This document shows positions 33,839-44,771 of a stretch of DNA of 64,000 bases, piece by piece. Each line of letters starts with the position of its first letter. Positions within the stretch are counted from its first letter, which is position 1. Origin of the DNA: Phymatolithon calcareum (taxonomy: Eukaryota; Rhodophyta; Florideophyceae; Hapalidiales). Position numbers and translations under genes: made by a program. The notes below the pieces were generated by a model. It saw nothing but the letters and a program-made list of their open reading frames with translations, ran no database searches and had not been told where the DNA came from. Where the stretch lies: contig OZ345356.1 of the NCBI GenBank assembly GCA_977006965.1, positions 3,100,001-3,164,000 of the forward strand, read 5' to 3'.

Positions 33839-35121
33839 CTACTTCACTTCCTTGCTTATATCTATACTCGCTGCTCCTTCAACAAATTTCTTCTTTCCTA
33901 TCACTTTCATGCTCATAATATCTGCAGCTATCCCATCCGGCACTCCACATTCCACTCCCCGCTCCACGTACACATATTGGCCGGAAACCGAGATTTTAAG
34001 CCGCTTGCCGGTTTTTATACATACGCTTTTCCCATCATCACGAATTCCAAACAGCAGTCTCAGTAACTCACACGGCAGCTCTTCACATCTTACGAGCCGA
34101 AATGGCCTGTCTCCTCCACGTGCAAAAGGGCTGTAGCACAGGTTGTCCTCACAGAACTTCGATCCCACTTCCGCATCAGTCGCTATGGAGAGCGCCACTC
34201 CCGCCTTGTTCAGCCCAGAGAGGGAGCTCAGGTCTGCATAGGTTACGTCTATCGGGGCCGTGCTTTGCATCAGTCTTCGCTCATTCGCCTCTTTGACAAG
34301 GAGTACTTTCGCCATTCTGCGAAAGGCGAGTTCCTTCCCACTTGCGTAATACGCTCTTATTTTCGCAACTTTCCCCGCGAGGCACTGCTGTTGCGCAAAT
34401 TTGTCCGTGTCCACCAGTAAGTTGCTCGTGCCAGTTCTTTCCGCGTACTCCAGAATGCTCCCCACGGAGCAATTCGGCCTCTCACCGCGGATAGCACAAA
34501 ACAAGAGCCTATCTTCCCCGGCGTTCTCACCGCTTGTGCACTTTTCGCAGAGAAACAAACTTTTCTTTGCCAATTGTCGCCAAAATTTTCTTCCGCGACC
34601 AGCGCTTATGCAGCGAAGCACACAACTGGCTCTTATGGGCTCAACAACGACGGCATCTGCAAGGGCAGTGCCTTGCAGAGCAGTTTCATCGAAGGCGTAC
34701 GCTTCGCACTGTACCGACCTATATGCACCGTTGCCATAGAGCAGGTAGAGATGGTTCTTGCGTAGCGTCACAGTTCCGCTGGTCCCGCCGATATGGGTGC
34801 AGATTGCGCCGTACTCCGTCGGTGACTCTTCTGCGAATTTCCCACTGTACGTCTCGTCGCCATCAGGGTAGTGAGGAGGCCCTCACCTGCGCTCAAACAC
34901 GTCACTGGCCACGGACTCATCAGATGCTTCGCGCAGTTGTTCTCACCTGTCAGATCGATATCTGCTTCCATCAGCTTCTCAAAAAGAGTCAATGTGTTCC
35001 GCAGCGCCGCTGAATAGAGCTGATTTGATGAGTTCGCCACATCCTTAATGAACTGAAACACGGGGATGTCATCAAGGCTTTCCAGTCTGCTCACTTCGCC
35101 GCCACGCGTGTCCTGCAACAC
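33839..35121 (-). pseudogene. Hypothetical gene with one frame change, unknown family
   Basis: The frame at 35121-34870 (IPVFQFIKDVANSSNQLYSA and on) is continued after a frame change near 34865-34885 by one that stays open to 33839. The second part has Cys pairs (LCEKCTSGENAG, FCEDNLCYS), a Leu-rich segment (RCEELPCELLRLLFGI) and a basic end (MKVIGKKKFVEG). The upstream edge (TGTTGCAG before GACACG) resembles a splice acceptor, so earlier exons may exist. The product seems soluble. It has no recognised domain, and whether it is host or transposon is unknown. Confidence 0.4.
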
Positions 35122-36186
35122 GGAGGTGCCGGAAACGTAAATTGTTTTTCATAGTAAATCAAGAGTGGACGACACAGTGCTAGAATCAGAGTCGCCCATC
35201 TGCCTAGGATTGGGGGCCTCTAAAACAAGAGTTTGCTCGTAAAAGTTTGCAGTGAGTGATGGGCGGCCGGAAAAAGTTGATCAGGTAGGGTTCGATATTC
35301 ACTATGAAAGGAGCGAATAATAGCGGAATTAGAAGATTATATTATTGTCGTGCTCCGTATCCTTTTTTCAAGGAAACCGCATGCGGGAAAGTCTGTAACA
35401 TTTCGTGTACATTTTCATGTTTTTCTTGATTTGCCGAAAAATATTGCCTTACTTTGACAACCATGCAACTCTAATTTTGATCAAAAGTTTGCTGAAGGCT
35501 TGATATACAGTTTCAATTTAGAATTAAACTTTGATTCATCTCTCTTGGACTATCAAAGCGAGATGGTCTATGATATCTTCTCATGACTGAAGTGTCAATC
35601 AGCTACCTCGATACGCACGTGTGAGTACAGGTTGACATGGTCTGGTCCGAAACGGGTCGGACCGGTTAACCAGCCCATTTCGGACCAGACCATGGTTCTT
35701 GTTTTCTTATTGCTCTGGGCTGAGGGGTAACTTTCTGTGGACCGGTTTGAACAGGTTCGGACCATTACTATGAATAAATATGATATGATATGTACCCTGA
35801 CACTAGCCTCCGTGAGAATGCAATGGACTCTCTATTGCCGAGTCAATCACTAGTACGGCCCCGTACAGCAATGTCTGCAATTTTGTTGCGATCCTGGCAG
35901 AGAGACCAATCAGAATCAAACATTATCTAAATACCTTAAGGTATTTCGATAATTTTTGATTTCTCTTGAATATTTTCCCCCAAGTTAGAGTAAAAGATAT
36001 TAAATTTGAGGAAATCCACTACATGGCCACCAAAAATTGGCAAAATCTACTACATGGCCATCTCAAGCCAAATCTACTACTCATGCGTTACAAGTACGAC
36101 GGCGCTCTGTAAGCACCTTGTCGTGTTCATCGGCAAAGCTCAACACACAACACTCCCGCATTATTCACTTCCAAATCATAGAAAAG

Positions 36187-36585
36187 AAGGTGCTCGTGCT
36201 ACAGGTAGGCGACTGCTCTGGATCAAGCTTTGATGACGTTATCAGCCTCGTGATATCGCACAAAACGTCGATGGGCAAGGCCCATCTCGTGGCGAAGCGC
36301 AACAAGAAGCGCCTGACACTCATCTGTAGTCAGCGCACAACTTGCACCTTCCGCGTTAACGTCAGCGGGCTGTCGACCATCGGCGGCTTCAGGTTCACCA
36401 AGTTTGCGGGACACAGCTGCGTTGGAGGCCATGTCAGGGAGCATGCTCCTGCCGCCACTTTGAAGAACACCAACGGCCATGTAGCCACGTCGTCGCTGCA
36501 CTTTTATACGCTTCTAGGAGTTTGGTGCAGCATCGGGTGTTGTTCGACCCGTGGAACGAGCAATGGTTTCGGGACATCTGGACGT
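36187..36585 (+). pseudogene. MULE transposase N-terminal DNA-binding domain
   Basis: The plus frame includes SFDDVISLVISHKTSMG, then LICSQRTTCTFRVNV and FRFTKFAGHSCVGGH. This Cys-x(n)-Cys-x(n)-His-x-Cys spacing is typical of the WRKY/GCM1-like zinc finger at the N-terminus of MULE transposases, which binds the TIRs. The frame then runs into the deletion joint near 36510. The catalytic DDE domain is absent. Confidence 0.65.
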
Positions 36586-36923
36586 TGAGAACGTGGGCCA
36601 AACAGCATGCGGGAAGCATCACCCGTGTTGCAGTCACTGGAGACCAGCTCGTACAAGATGATATTGTGCCGTTTGACCTTGCGGCTAAGCCGGGGCGCAA
36701 GCGCAAGAGGCCCTACTTGCCGTCCGAAATGAAGGCTCGTCAATGCTCCTCGTGTGGAAACACTGGTCACTTTTCGCAGACATGCGGGAGACGCAACATC
36801 CATAACGTCATCAAGGCGAAACGAAAACACATTGACCAAGCGGCTCAGTCCATGATCATCAACCTTGCAGTCTGCGATGATGGAGATGCTACTTGCGCCG
36901 AAGATCTAACGCGTAGAGAGTAA
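36522..36923 (+). pseudogene. MULE transposase C-terminal CCHC zinc knuckle
   Basis: In a different frame from the N-terminal part, this segment carries a basic linker (KPGRKRKRPYLPSEMK) and then a zinc knuckle, CSSCGNTGHFSQTC (Cx2Cx4Hx4C). That linker-plus-knuckle pattern closes many MULE transposases. The joint with the N-terminal domain skips the catalytic core, leaving a DNA-binding half beside a nucleic-acid-binding tail. Confidence 0.65.
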
Positions 36924-37346
36924 CGCGCGCAATAAATTTTACTGTCCCATAGATTGCTTTGGCAAATGGATGAGTATTAGTTTTGGCTAGAGTGAGTTAT
37001 GATAGTACGCTTGGCTAGGGGTGAGTAGATTTGGCTAGAGATTGCCATGTTGTAGATTTTACCAATTTTAGGTGGTCATGTAGCGGATTTCCTCAATTAA
37101 ATTTCCTTACCATAATAGTGGGCCAAGCCGGTTTCAAACCGGCGGTTTCTTAGCGGTTTGGGCTCGGCGAGGAACCAGACCACGTCGTCTGGTCCAATTG
37201 TGTTCCTGAACTACGTGGTCTGGTCTACTGGTTCCAAGCAGACCAAACCGGACCAGACCAGACCATGTCAACCTGTACGTGTAAGTCAGTGACCCAACTT
37301 TGGGAGTTCTCAGTGCCTCCCCTCTTGTGATTCTTCCGAGTGTTGG

Positions 37347-37640
37347 GTCTGTCCGTTTCACGAGCCGACACTTGCGGTTGGCCTCCCGACGCGGTCACTC
37401 TCACGGATCTCCCCTCAGTCATTATTTTTACTGTCGGGTCTGTCCGGTTCACGAGCTGACACTTGCGGTTGGCCGACCGACACGGTCGCTCTCACGGGCC
37501 TTTTTGTCCGTTTCACGAGCTGGCACTTGCGGTTCATTTCACAAGCTTATACTTGCGGTTCGTTTCACGAGCTCCCACTTGCGGCTCGTTCCACCAGCTC
37601 CCACTTGCGGTTGGTTTCACGAGCTGACGCTTGCGGTCCG
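37347..37640 (+). repeat. Minisatellite, ~30-bp unit, about seven copies
   Basis: The core GTTTCACGAGCTGACACTTG followed by CGGTT recurs seven times with substitutions, starting near 37351, 37449, 37507, 37537, 37562, 37588 and 37614. The first two copies are separated by longer spacers. It starts about 70 bp beyond the hAT-like element. Any reading frame here (HELTLAV repeats) is a by-product. Confidence 0.8.
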
Positions 37641-37649
37641 TCTCATTTG

Positions 37650-38950
37650 CAGTTCACCGTGAGTGATTCGCAAGCCACTAGCTTGTGTTCGACGACAAGA
37701 CATACACACTGCGATTGACAATTGCCAGTGTGATGGTACAAGAGCTACACACGAGTGCTCGCAACCGCTTCGCCCAGTGCCTCGCCAACCGAAATGCCTG
37801 CAAACTCTTATCGCACGCACACCAGGCTCACCAGAGTGAGCTGAGTTCTCCTTTCAGCAACACGCAATCATTGCTAGTGCTCGATCATCACGCGGCTTCG
37901 CGGAATCCTTTCCATCAATTCCCTTCACATTCGCTTCAAGTAGAGCGTAACCGACGCTGTTTACAGAGGAACCAATCGGCGACTTCGGTGCTTGCAGCAG
38001 CGCTCGCCAGTGTGCCATTCCCAGTGCGCAGAATTATTGCTTCTGCCAGGTATCTGAGGATTGGAAAACGATGGCGGGGGAGCAATTGCACAAAGCTACC
38101 GCGCATATATTGACGTGTATGTTATATCATCGGTGAGGACGGAATAGAAAAATTAGTTCTCCCATACAAGAAGCCCTGGCGTTTGCACCCGTGAAGCAAG
38201 ATTGTTCTGCTCTCGTGTTCTTTTTAGACGTATTTTGAAGCCACCCGCCAGTCCTGCTTGCTCGTTCTAAGTGACCAGCACGGGTGCGCGTTGCTTGCTA
38301 TCCAGTGTCGTGCCGCCCTTCATTTACGCTCTGATCAAAAGAGAAATCACCGTCCGCAACTCGCACATCTAGAGACACTCTCCACCCATCCAGCGCAAAT
38401 TTAGTCGGAGCTGGAAGCGACCTCTTCAAAGCTCCTCCGTCATTGACTATCAACCACCGCGAAACAAAATGAACCTGCGCAAAAGCTGCAACCATGTGCA
38501 CCGCTTTACTCACCCACTGAACTCCGTACCCCTCCCAGGGCCTTGGGCCGATTAATTTTTACTGCACTACGTTGCAATATAAAATTGGAATGAGATATTG
38601 GCTGCTCCTCGGGTATTTTAGTTCGTATTTGTGAAGTCACCGCATTGGAATTCTAATTGAGGAGAGAACCGTATTGCAATTCGTCTTGCGTCACGAAGCT
38701 GTCAACGTTCTCGACAACGGCGCTACTGGTGAATGCTAACATATACTGTATATGGGCGGGCTATCTCGTCTGCCCGCCGGCGAGCTCCCACGCGCTAGCC
38801 GTTTTCTCGACGATGGATTCGAATCCGGCTCGACTGTCTAAAGCAGCTCATGATGAACGTCAAAAGCCAGACGCCGCACTGTCCGGGTGCAAACTCTGGA
38901 CTAAGTACATCGCGCTGGATGCGAACATTGTACTGTACGCAGCATTCGAA
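37650..38950. other. No well-supported gene
   Basis: Plus frames at 37685-38113 and 38657-38992 have no clear domain. The end of the latter (SGCKLWTKYIALD) leads in register, after a frame change, into the hAT remnant and may be part of it. Confidence 0.35.
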
Positions 38951-38960
38951 AGTGGATTCG

Positions 38961-39290
38961 TAAAATCCGGAAGGGGGCATTCATCGAATTAACTGAAGCA
39001 GAGATGCGAGCCGTGGCGAGTTTGAGCACGATGAATGCGACTACTGCAACTGAGAGTTCCGCGCGTACGGTCATGAGTATGGAGGAGCGTCTGGCAAAGA
39101 TTAGGAAGAAGGATAACATGACGAGAGAATTCATCATCTGTGACTTCATTCTTGGATCGGCGGCGGAGGTGGAACGGCTTTGGAGTATTTCGAAGTACGT
39201 TCTGACGGCTAACAGACGTTCGATGACTCCAGGGGTCCTATCCAGTATACTGGACTTGCAGTATACTGCAATCTACTTGTACTGGAGTGG
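38961..39290 (+). pseudogene. hAT transposase C-terminal dimerisation domain
   Basis: The frame entering at about 38961 (KGAFIELTEAEMRAVAS) passes into IICDFILGSAAEVERLWS, YVLTANRRSMTPGVLSSILD and LQYTAIYLYW. SAAEVERLWS plus LT..R..MTP is the recognised hAT dimerisation signature. The catalytic part upstream is missing or unrecognisable and the frame dissolves into repeat sequence after 39290. It is a better-preserved relative of the remnant at 1-415. Confidence 0.75.
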
Positions 39291-39299
39291 GACTGCAAA

Positions 39300-40170
39300 A
39301 AACCCGCCTACTTGCAATACGAATTGCAAAATGTTTGACTGTGTTGAGCGGACGCAATGTAGTGCATGTCATGCACTCTCTAATTTATACTGTACCATCT
39401 CGGTACGTATTATGCCGAATCCATCATAGTCACAAACGTAGAGCACCAATTCAAGTGTTTACAGTACTGACGTGGCGTTCAGTCCACGTGTGGATACAGC
39501 GCTGCGTGACGTCCTCTACTTGCAATACAACTTGCAGACAATCGCCGGGACTGCTACTTGCAAATCGAATTGCACTGTATCTAGCAATCAATAAAAATCT
39601 ACTTGCTAGTAGCCCTGGATGACTCCCCAATTCTTTGAAACGCTGGTATTTCGGAAGGTGAACGAGAAGCTCTGGGACGCGCAGTTGGTGAGCAAGGCGG
39701 GCAACGGTGCCCGCGGGGATCGTGGAAAGGAACAGATGCGCGCCTATCAGATGCATCAGGGGCTGAACGATTGAAGTGCTTTAATTGTGTTGTTAGTCAT
39801 AGTATTTTCTCGTTCTGCGTCGCATTGATTGACGTATTGCTTCGAGTTCCGTATTGCAGTTCGTATTGAAAGATGAACGATTCATTGCAATTCGTATTGA
39901 GCGATGAATATTTCATTGCAGTTCGTATTTCTCTTCCTGTAGAGCACCAATGCATATTGGGTATTGCGACATTGAAAACAGTAGCGCGCAATGATATTGC
40001 TCCAGGCCGTGCAGGCGACACGCGATCTCTGTATGAGTGCATTCCGCCTTGGTTTGTATTGCCATTTGTATTTTAGATGTACTCTGTATTGCAATTCGTA
40101 ATTGTCATCCATTCGTCGTATTGGTACTGCTATCTGTATTGAAGATAGTCTGCAATACAATATCAATAAT
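39300..40170. repeat. Array of AATTGCAATACG-type motifs in both orientations
   Basis: CTACTTGCAATACGAATTGC-like copies occur in plus orientation near 39307, 39514 and 39553. The complement (TGCAATTCGTATTG) recurs near 39853, 39886 and 39918 with a ~32-bp tandem period, and again around 40090-40150. The array directly follows the hAT C-terminal domain, where subterminal repeats of that element would lie (inference). Confidence 0.6.
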
Positions 40171-40228
40171 ATTTAAGCAAGCCCTGATCCTCATACTCGG
40201 GGAAATTGTAAGGTTTGTCTACTTCTAG

Positions 40229-40880
40229 GCCAGATGGTACAGAAGCAGTTGTTGGGGATGCAAGGAAGTGTGGAAGAATTGTCAATTATACGGCAGAGAA
40301 AAAGAGGTACACATTAGCGAAAAGTGTCGCCTCAATCGCTCGGATCGGACATGCTTTACGTTCTTCTATTTCTGTCGCCGAGACTTCATCATACCTGTCT
40401 TTTTCCGAGGACAAAGTACCGAGACTCATAACTTCCAACTGTCTAATGCTCTCTTAACCAACCTTCCGGATGGCGCAAAACGTGACCTCAATTTTAAACC
40501 AACTACCTGCCTCCGTGGCCACCTTGACTAATGAGATCTGTTTTTTCCGCCTTGTCCCGAAAAGACATCGAGCTCACACGTGTTCTAGTCGGCTGTACGC
40601 CGATGGTCCCAAAAATCCCATCAAATCTGAATATTAGCTGATGACATGCATTGAAACATAACTAGGCACGGAAATCAGTAGAATTGGAATACTAAATGCA
40701 AGGAGACTGGAATGGTCTGCGCAGCTCTGAGCCTTTTGCACCCGCGTAGAGCACTGATTTACAGCTAGTTCTTGTCGAAACAAAACTGAAACTAGTCCGG
40801 TTTCTATACGAGCACTCGTAAGAAGCTGTTGAGCGCGAGATGCATTGGAGAGTACAAGACTGAACATGGTCACTCCGCGA
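40229..40880 (+). repeat. Dispersed repeat X, copy 1
   Basis: Blocks GGGGATGCAAGGAA (40255), GGCCACCTTGAC (40517), TTAGCTGATGA (40634) and GAGCACTCGTAAGAAGCT (about 40808) recur in the same order in copy 2, where later LINE insertions split it (46703-46956 and 49235-49470). The copies are diverged. A weak shared C-terminal reading (FKP/FKLP then RGHLD) suggests ancient coding origin, but no family is recognised. Confidence 0.5.
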
Positions 40881-41494
40881 ATGCATACTCGCACAAAGAA
40901 CACCGTGTCGTCTGGTAGATCCTCAACACCAGAATATAGCTAATCTCTCACATTAACAAAGCAAACTCGCTACCAGCCTCATTAATTGATATTGTAAACA
41001 GCTGTATGGCACATCGTGGAGCAGCCGGTACGCCTTCCGCTCTATGTCGGAGCAAAAGTCCCAAGCTGTTTATGGCATGTACATTCGCTTTCTCCTCGAC
41101 AGCCGGAGTGTACAGCTCGACGACACGAGGAGCGATTACAGTCACCCCTTCTGCACTATCTTGGAGCAATTCTGAAACACTGTTTATTGCGTCCACATTC
41201 CCACCTTCAATTGCGCTGTTGTAGGGGACCACAGCTCGAACCGGATCAGCTTGTATCCGTCTCGACCATCTTGAAGCAATAATGCATATTGCGTCCACAT
41301 CTCCACCTCCAATTGCGCGGTTCTACAGATCCAAAGGTCGAATTGGATCAGCTAGCACCCCGTTTCCGCCAATTTTGAGAAACAACGCGAGATTATTCAT
41401 TGCACTCACGCTTCCACCTTCAATTGTGCGGTTGAAGAGATCCACAGCTCGACCAGGATTAGCTGGTAACCCGCCTCCGCTATCTGAGAAACAT

Positions 41495-42842
41495 CCTGAA
41501 GAGATAACAAGGATGTTTGCGTACCTGTTAAAACCATCGCGGGTCACATCAGCTGGAGACGAGACAGAAACTTGGTGTATCATCGACCGAGGAGTACCTC
41601 AAGGTTCCCCGCTTAGTCCATGCCTATACAATATATTCATGGACACATTCGCAGAAGCCGTCTCCAAGACAGACAGGAACGACTCAGAAAGCCCTGTGCA
41701 ATTGTTCGTAGATGATGTTCAGCTTCAGGCGAAGAAAGGACGAGGAATGCAGAAACTTCTTGATATAGGGACCAGTTGGGCAAGCGAAAATGGCATGAAT
41801 GGAACACAAAACCAGTAAAAAGCGAAGTTCTTAAGTACAAAGGACTTCAGAAACACACGTTTTACTTGGCGGGGCGAGAACTATATCAAGCCTGGAGACT
41901 CTCGTATCTGGGGGTAAGCATGAATATCAAGGGTGTTACGGATGACACGGCCATAGCAAGAGTTCCAAATGCTGCAGGATGCATACATAAGCTTCGGGAG
42001 CTTGGAGTGAATGTTCGAGGATTCAAACCGGAGACATGCATCAGGATCTTTAAGTCGCTAATTATCCCGAAATGGGAGTATGCGTTACTCGTTACTCCAA
42101 TGACAAATCGATTGCTCTCGGCAATCGAGTCGGCAGAGGGCTTGTTCTACATGAATGTTTTCGGAAAGTATGCCGAACACCGCCGGGATCGAATGCGAGT
42201 TCTGTGCCGACTGGGACCACCAAAGATGAAGAGACGTCATCAAGCAGAAAGGTTTGCATTAAGCCTGGTAAGACACAAAAAACGCCTTGAAGAAACAGAA
42301 GAGTACGTTGGAAGAGATGAGGACGTAAAGGAAGCAATGAAGGATATTGAATATCTCAAGATGTATGAAGACTTGAGACAAGCCCTTCAGAAAGCCCAGG
42401 AGGGATCTGTCACGAAGCAGAGGAGGAGAGAAGAAACAATGAAGGTATGAGAAAAGGAAGAAGAAGACAGATCAATGAAGATTCCTATTGAAGGCAAGAT
42501 ACCAGGGATCCTTTACAGAGGAGAAAGAACAACACGTTTAAGGTGCCTAAGGTTGACATTCAACCGAGCACCCCTTTGGAGGAAATCAGTGTTAGGTGCT
42601 TACTGTGGAAATACTGCCGTGATCGAACTAGTCGCCTTACAACGTACTCTAGCGTCATCGAAGATGAGTACAGAAATTGGGTTTGAGTGCAACAGACTCA
42701 CAAGAGCTCTTGTTGGCAGAGAATTACGAATCAAGAACGTTTTGAGCAGCCAGATGACTTTAGCGTAGAGATTATGCAAGAGCTGCCCCGTTACTCCAAG
42801 TTGAGGCTTTGGGAGCTCTCAATAATAAAATAATCAAATATC
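41495..42842 (+). mobile_element. LINE family E copy, 5'-truncated, in the Sel1-like gene
   Basis: CCTCCGCTATCTGAGAAACAT (41474-41494) matches 42843-42865 except for a 2-bp indel, giving an unusually long TSD of 21-23 bp. The insert ends GGGAGCTCTCAATAATAAAA and ATCAAATATC. It is nearly the same sequence as the minus-strand copy at 62766-64000. Confidence 0.9.
41498..42771 (+). pseudogene. LINE family E reverse transcriptase fragment
   Basis: Plus-strand reading enters inside the palm (GVPQGSPLSPCLYN), with the catalytic VQLFVDDVQL; the sister copy has FADD. A one-base deletion near 41800 shifts frame, and a TGG-to-TGA change at about 42448 adds a stop. The rest runs through SQMTLA to a TAG at about 42766. 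A long basic C-terminal region of unknown role follows the RT, as in the intact sister frame at 62846-63976. Confidence 0.85.
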
Positions 42843-42969
42843 CCTCCGCTATCTTCGAGAAACATTTCGATATAAATTATAGCGCTCTCGTTCACGCGCC
42901 ATGCATCGGAATTGCACCGTACACTGTGAAATACCAGCGCAAGAAGTGCTCAAGGGCATGGAGCTCAAT

Positions 42970-44770
42970 GAGATAATCGAAAGCGAAATTGCTTCCAAAA
43001 CTGAAATCAAAGCAGCGCCATGATCTCCGCGTACGGCGTTGGAAACTCCAATGTATGGCTTTGAAAACGTTAAAGAAAAGTTGATGAGACTCCGAATAAA
43101 TCAGACCTTTGTAATGAGTATATTATTAAGCTGTAGCTTAAGAATCACTCCGAATCCATCATTCATGGTGCACATTATGTCCTCTGGAAGAAGGTCATGC
43201 ACGTTTCAAAAAGGCATCGATGCGTGGGAATGAGATCCAATTTCTTCCCTACGAGAGGCGAAGGCATCCGATGCCTTTTCTATGAAATGGAAAGACATCA
43301 GACGTTTTGCAAAGAGAAAAACTCCCCTCAGAAAGTATCACATCGAAAAATGCCCTACTTGTCGCGTCACAAATACTGTCGTTACAGTGCTCTGCATATT
43401 TGCTAAATACTTTGCTGGAGCACAAGCCTTCTGCGGAGCCAGGTTCGGACGTGAGCCTTTTGATGATGGGCGTGAGGCGAATGGGATACTCTAGTTCCGC
43501 TAAATTATTGGACTTTGAAAGTGGATTATGACGAATACTACTGTGTGTCTCCGAGCGATATTGAAGTGTTGTTGTTTATAGTAAAGGCAGCTAACTACCA
43601 AACTAGAGGTTAAATGGCACCTTGATTCCTATGGTTTAGAATTATGTTGATTGCTCTAACTACTCTCTTTTCTTCCTCGCTTGTCCACTCTGGTTTGTAC
43701 ATTACAAATTTCATAGTGGTTGTGCACCATCGTCTAAGTCATCCCAACTCTTCTTCCAGTAGCTCCGGGTTGCATGGCAATATTCCAACGAACCAATGCG
43801 CGCATAAGTTTCTATAATTTCTTGGTCTAAGCCTGAGCGCTTCATGGTCCGAGCAACATCAGCTTTCCAAGTTTAAAATAATTTTCAGGCCAAGCGCGTG
43901 ATAGTTTCTACGTAGTGAGGCCGAAAAGTCCATAATTCTCTCTCAATAAACGAAGACAAATAATCGCCTCAGCCAGAGGAAGGACAAATGTAGTTTCCCA
44001 GTAGCAGGGTTCCAAGCTGCAACACAGAGTTTGATTTGGGCTCGTCCTCACTGGTGACATTTCAACAAAACCCCAAAGGAAAAGAATCGAACGGAAAAAG
44101 GTTTCTGTGGTGCGTATTTATAAAACGGACAGTTTCCATTGGATGGTGCGCGTATAGACGGGTTTGCATGGATGAGGTTAAAATGCTAGAGTAGTGTGTA
44201 CTCGCTTGGGTTTCACATTCCTAAACATGCACCGTCTCTTTCGGGACTGAAAGACCGAACTCAGACGCCCGCTGCACCACACCGCTGACCTGGACGCAAC
44301 TGTTTGCCACCGGGCACACGATTGGGCGAGAACTGCACAGGCGGCGCGATTTTTGACGGGATGACGATAGATGGATGATCAGTGTGCAAAAACCCACACC
44401 TCCCAATTGACAACACATCCGATCACTGCTTCTTCCGCAACATCACTTTCGCATGCGCAAATCTCTGCTCCAACCGATTGCGACAGCGCAGCGCGGCATT
44501 TGCTCTTTGACCTAGAGGTAAACTTTCTGAGAGCGATACGAATAATCAAAAGGAAGCAATACAGGTTGAGAAATGTGTGCACGACGGCAAGACCAGGTAC
44601 AGAAATCTTCTGCAGCAGCGGTTTTCTTGCAGTTGCCACACAGTGCGGATGACATAAGTAGAAGTGTAAAAGTTTAACAAGAATCGGAAAAAAGTGAACG
44701 ATATCACAAACAGTACATATGTTTCATTTTAAACAACGTCACCACATTGCGCGCCGTAAGAAATGGAGTA
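42970..44770. other. No supported feature
   Basis: Short frames only (for example 43282-43531 and 44371-44652). None carries a motif I can name. Confidence 0.4.
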
Positions 44771-44771
44771 G

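Larger units (their letters stand above)
36007..37095 (+). mobile_element. Mutator-like element, internally deleted, 8-bp TSD
   Basis: Inverted ends of about 75 bp begin TGAGGAAATCC and stay near 87% identical (36007-36080 against 37022-37095), sharing TACATG(G/A)CCACC, AAAATTGG and GCCAAATCTACT blocks. ATTAAATT flanks both sides (35999-36006 and 37096-37103), an 8-bp TSD close to the 8-9 bp usual for MULEs. Both edges lie inside the hAT-like element, so the MULE is younger. Confidence 0.85.
35626..37277. mobile_element. Non-autonomous hAT-like transposon hosting a MULE
   Basis: A perfect inverted repeat of 22 bp beginning TACAGGTTGACATGGTCTGG marks both ends (35626-35647 and 37256-37277). 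The flanking 8-mers CGTGTGAG (35618-35625) and CGTGTAAG (37278-37285) differ at one position, as in an aged hAT-type 8-bp TSD. The ends are packed with GGACC/GGTCC and GGTCTGG motifs, and 35636-35696 forms a strong hairpin. Such subterminal motif clusters are common in hAT elements. With the inner MULE (36007-37095) set aside, about 560 bp of non-coding sequence remains, so it cannot move itself. Confidence 0.7.
40948..42960 (-). pseudogene. Sel1-like repeat protein gene, stop-containing and LINE-disrupted
   Basis: Minus-strand reading from about 41494 to 40948 gives repeats of about 36 residues, each with an A-xx-G start, an L-xx-LL helix, a GG-x-GV-x-A/DP turn and an RAV-x-LY/F end. Examples are ALFLKIGGNGVLADP, NPGRAVDLFNRTIEGG and DAINSVSELLQDSAEGV. 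This is the Sel1-like (TPR-related) solenoid used for protein-protein binding. An in-frame TAG lies near 41323. Upstream coding (IEMFLEDSGG) resumes beyond the LINE at about 42865 but soon loses frame. The gene was therefore inactivated by at least a nonsense mutation and an insertion. The N-terminus is not defined. Confidence 0.65.

Noticed and set aside
37300-37662. 120-codon plus-strand frame with HELTLAV repeats
   Set aside because: It is a by-product of the 30-bp minisatellite, whose period happens to be a multiple of three.
38800-38835. GATTCGAATCC as a tRNA B box
   Set aside because: No A box at the right distance and no foldable arms upstream.
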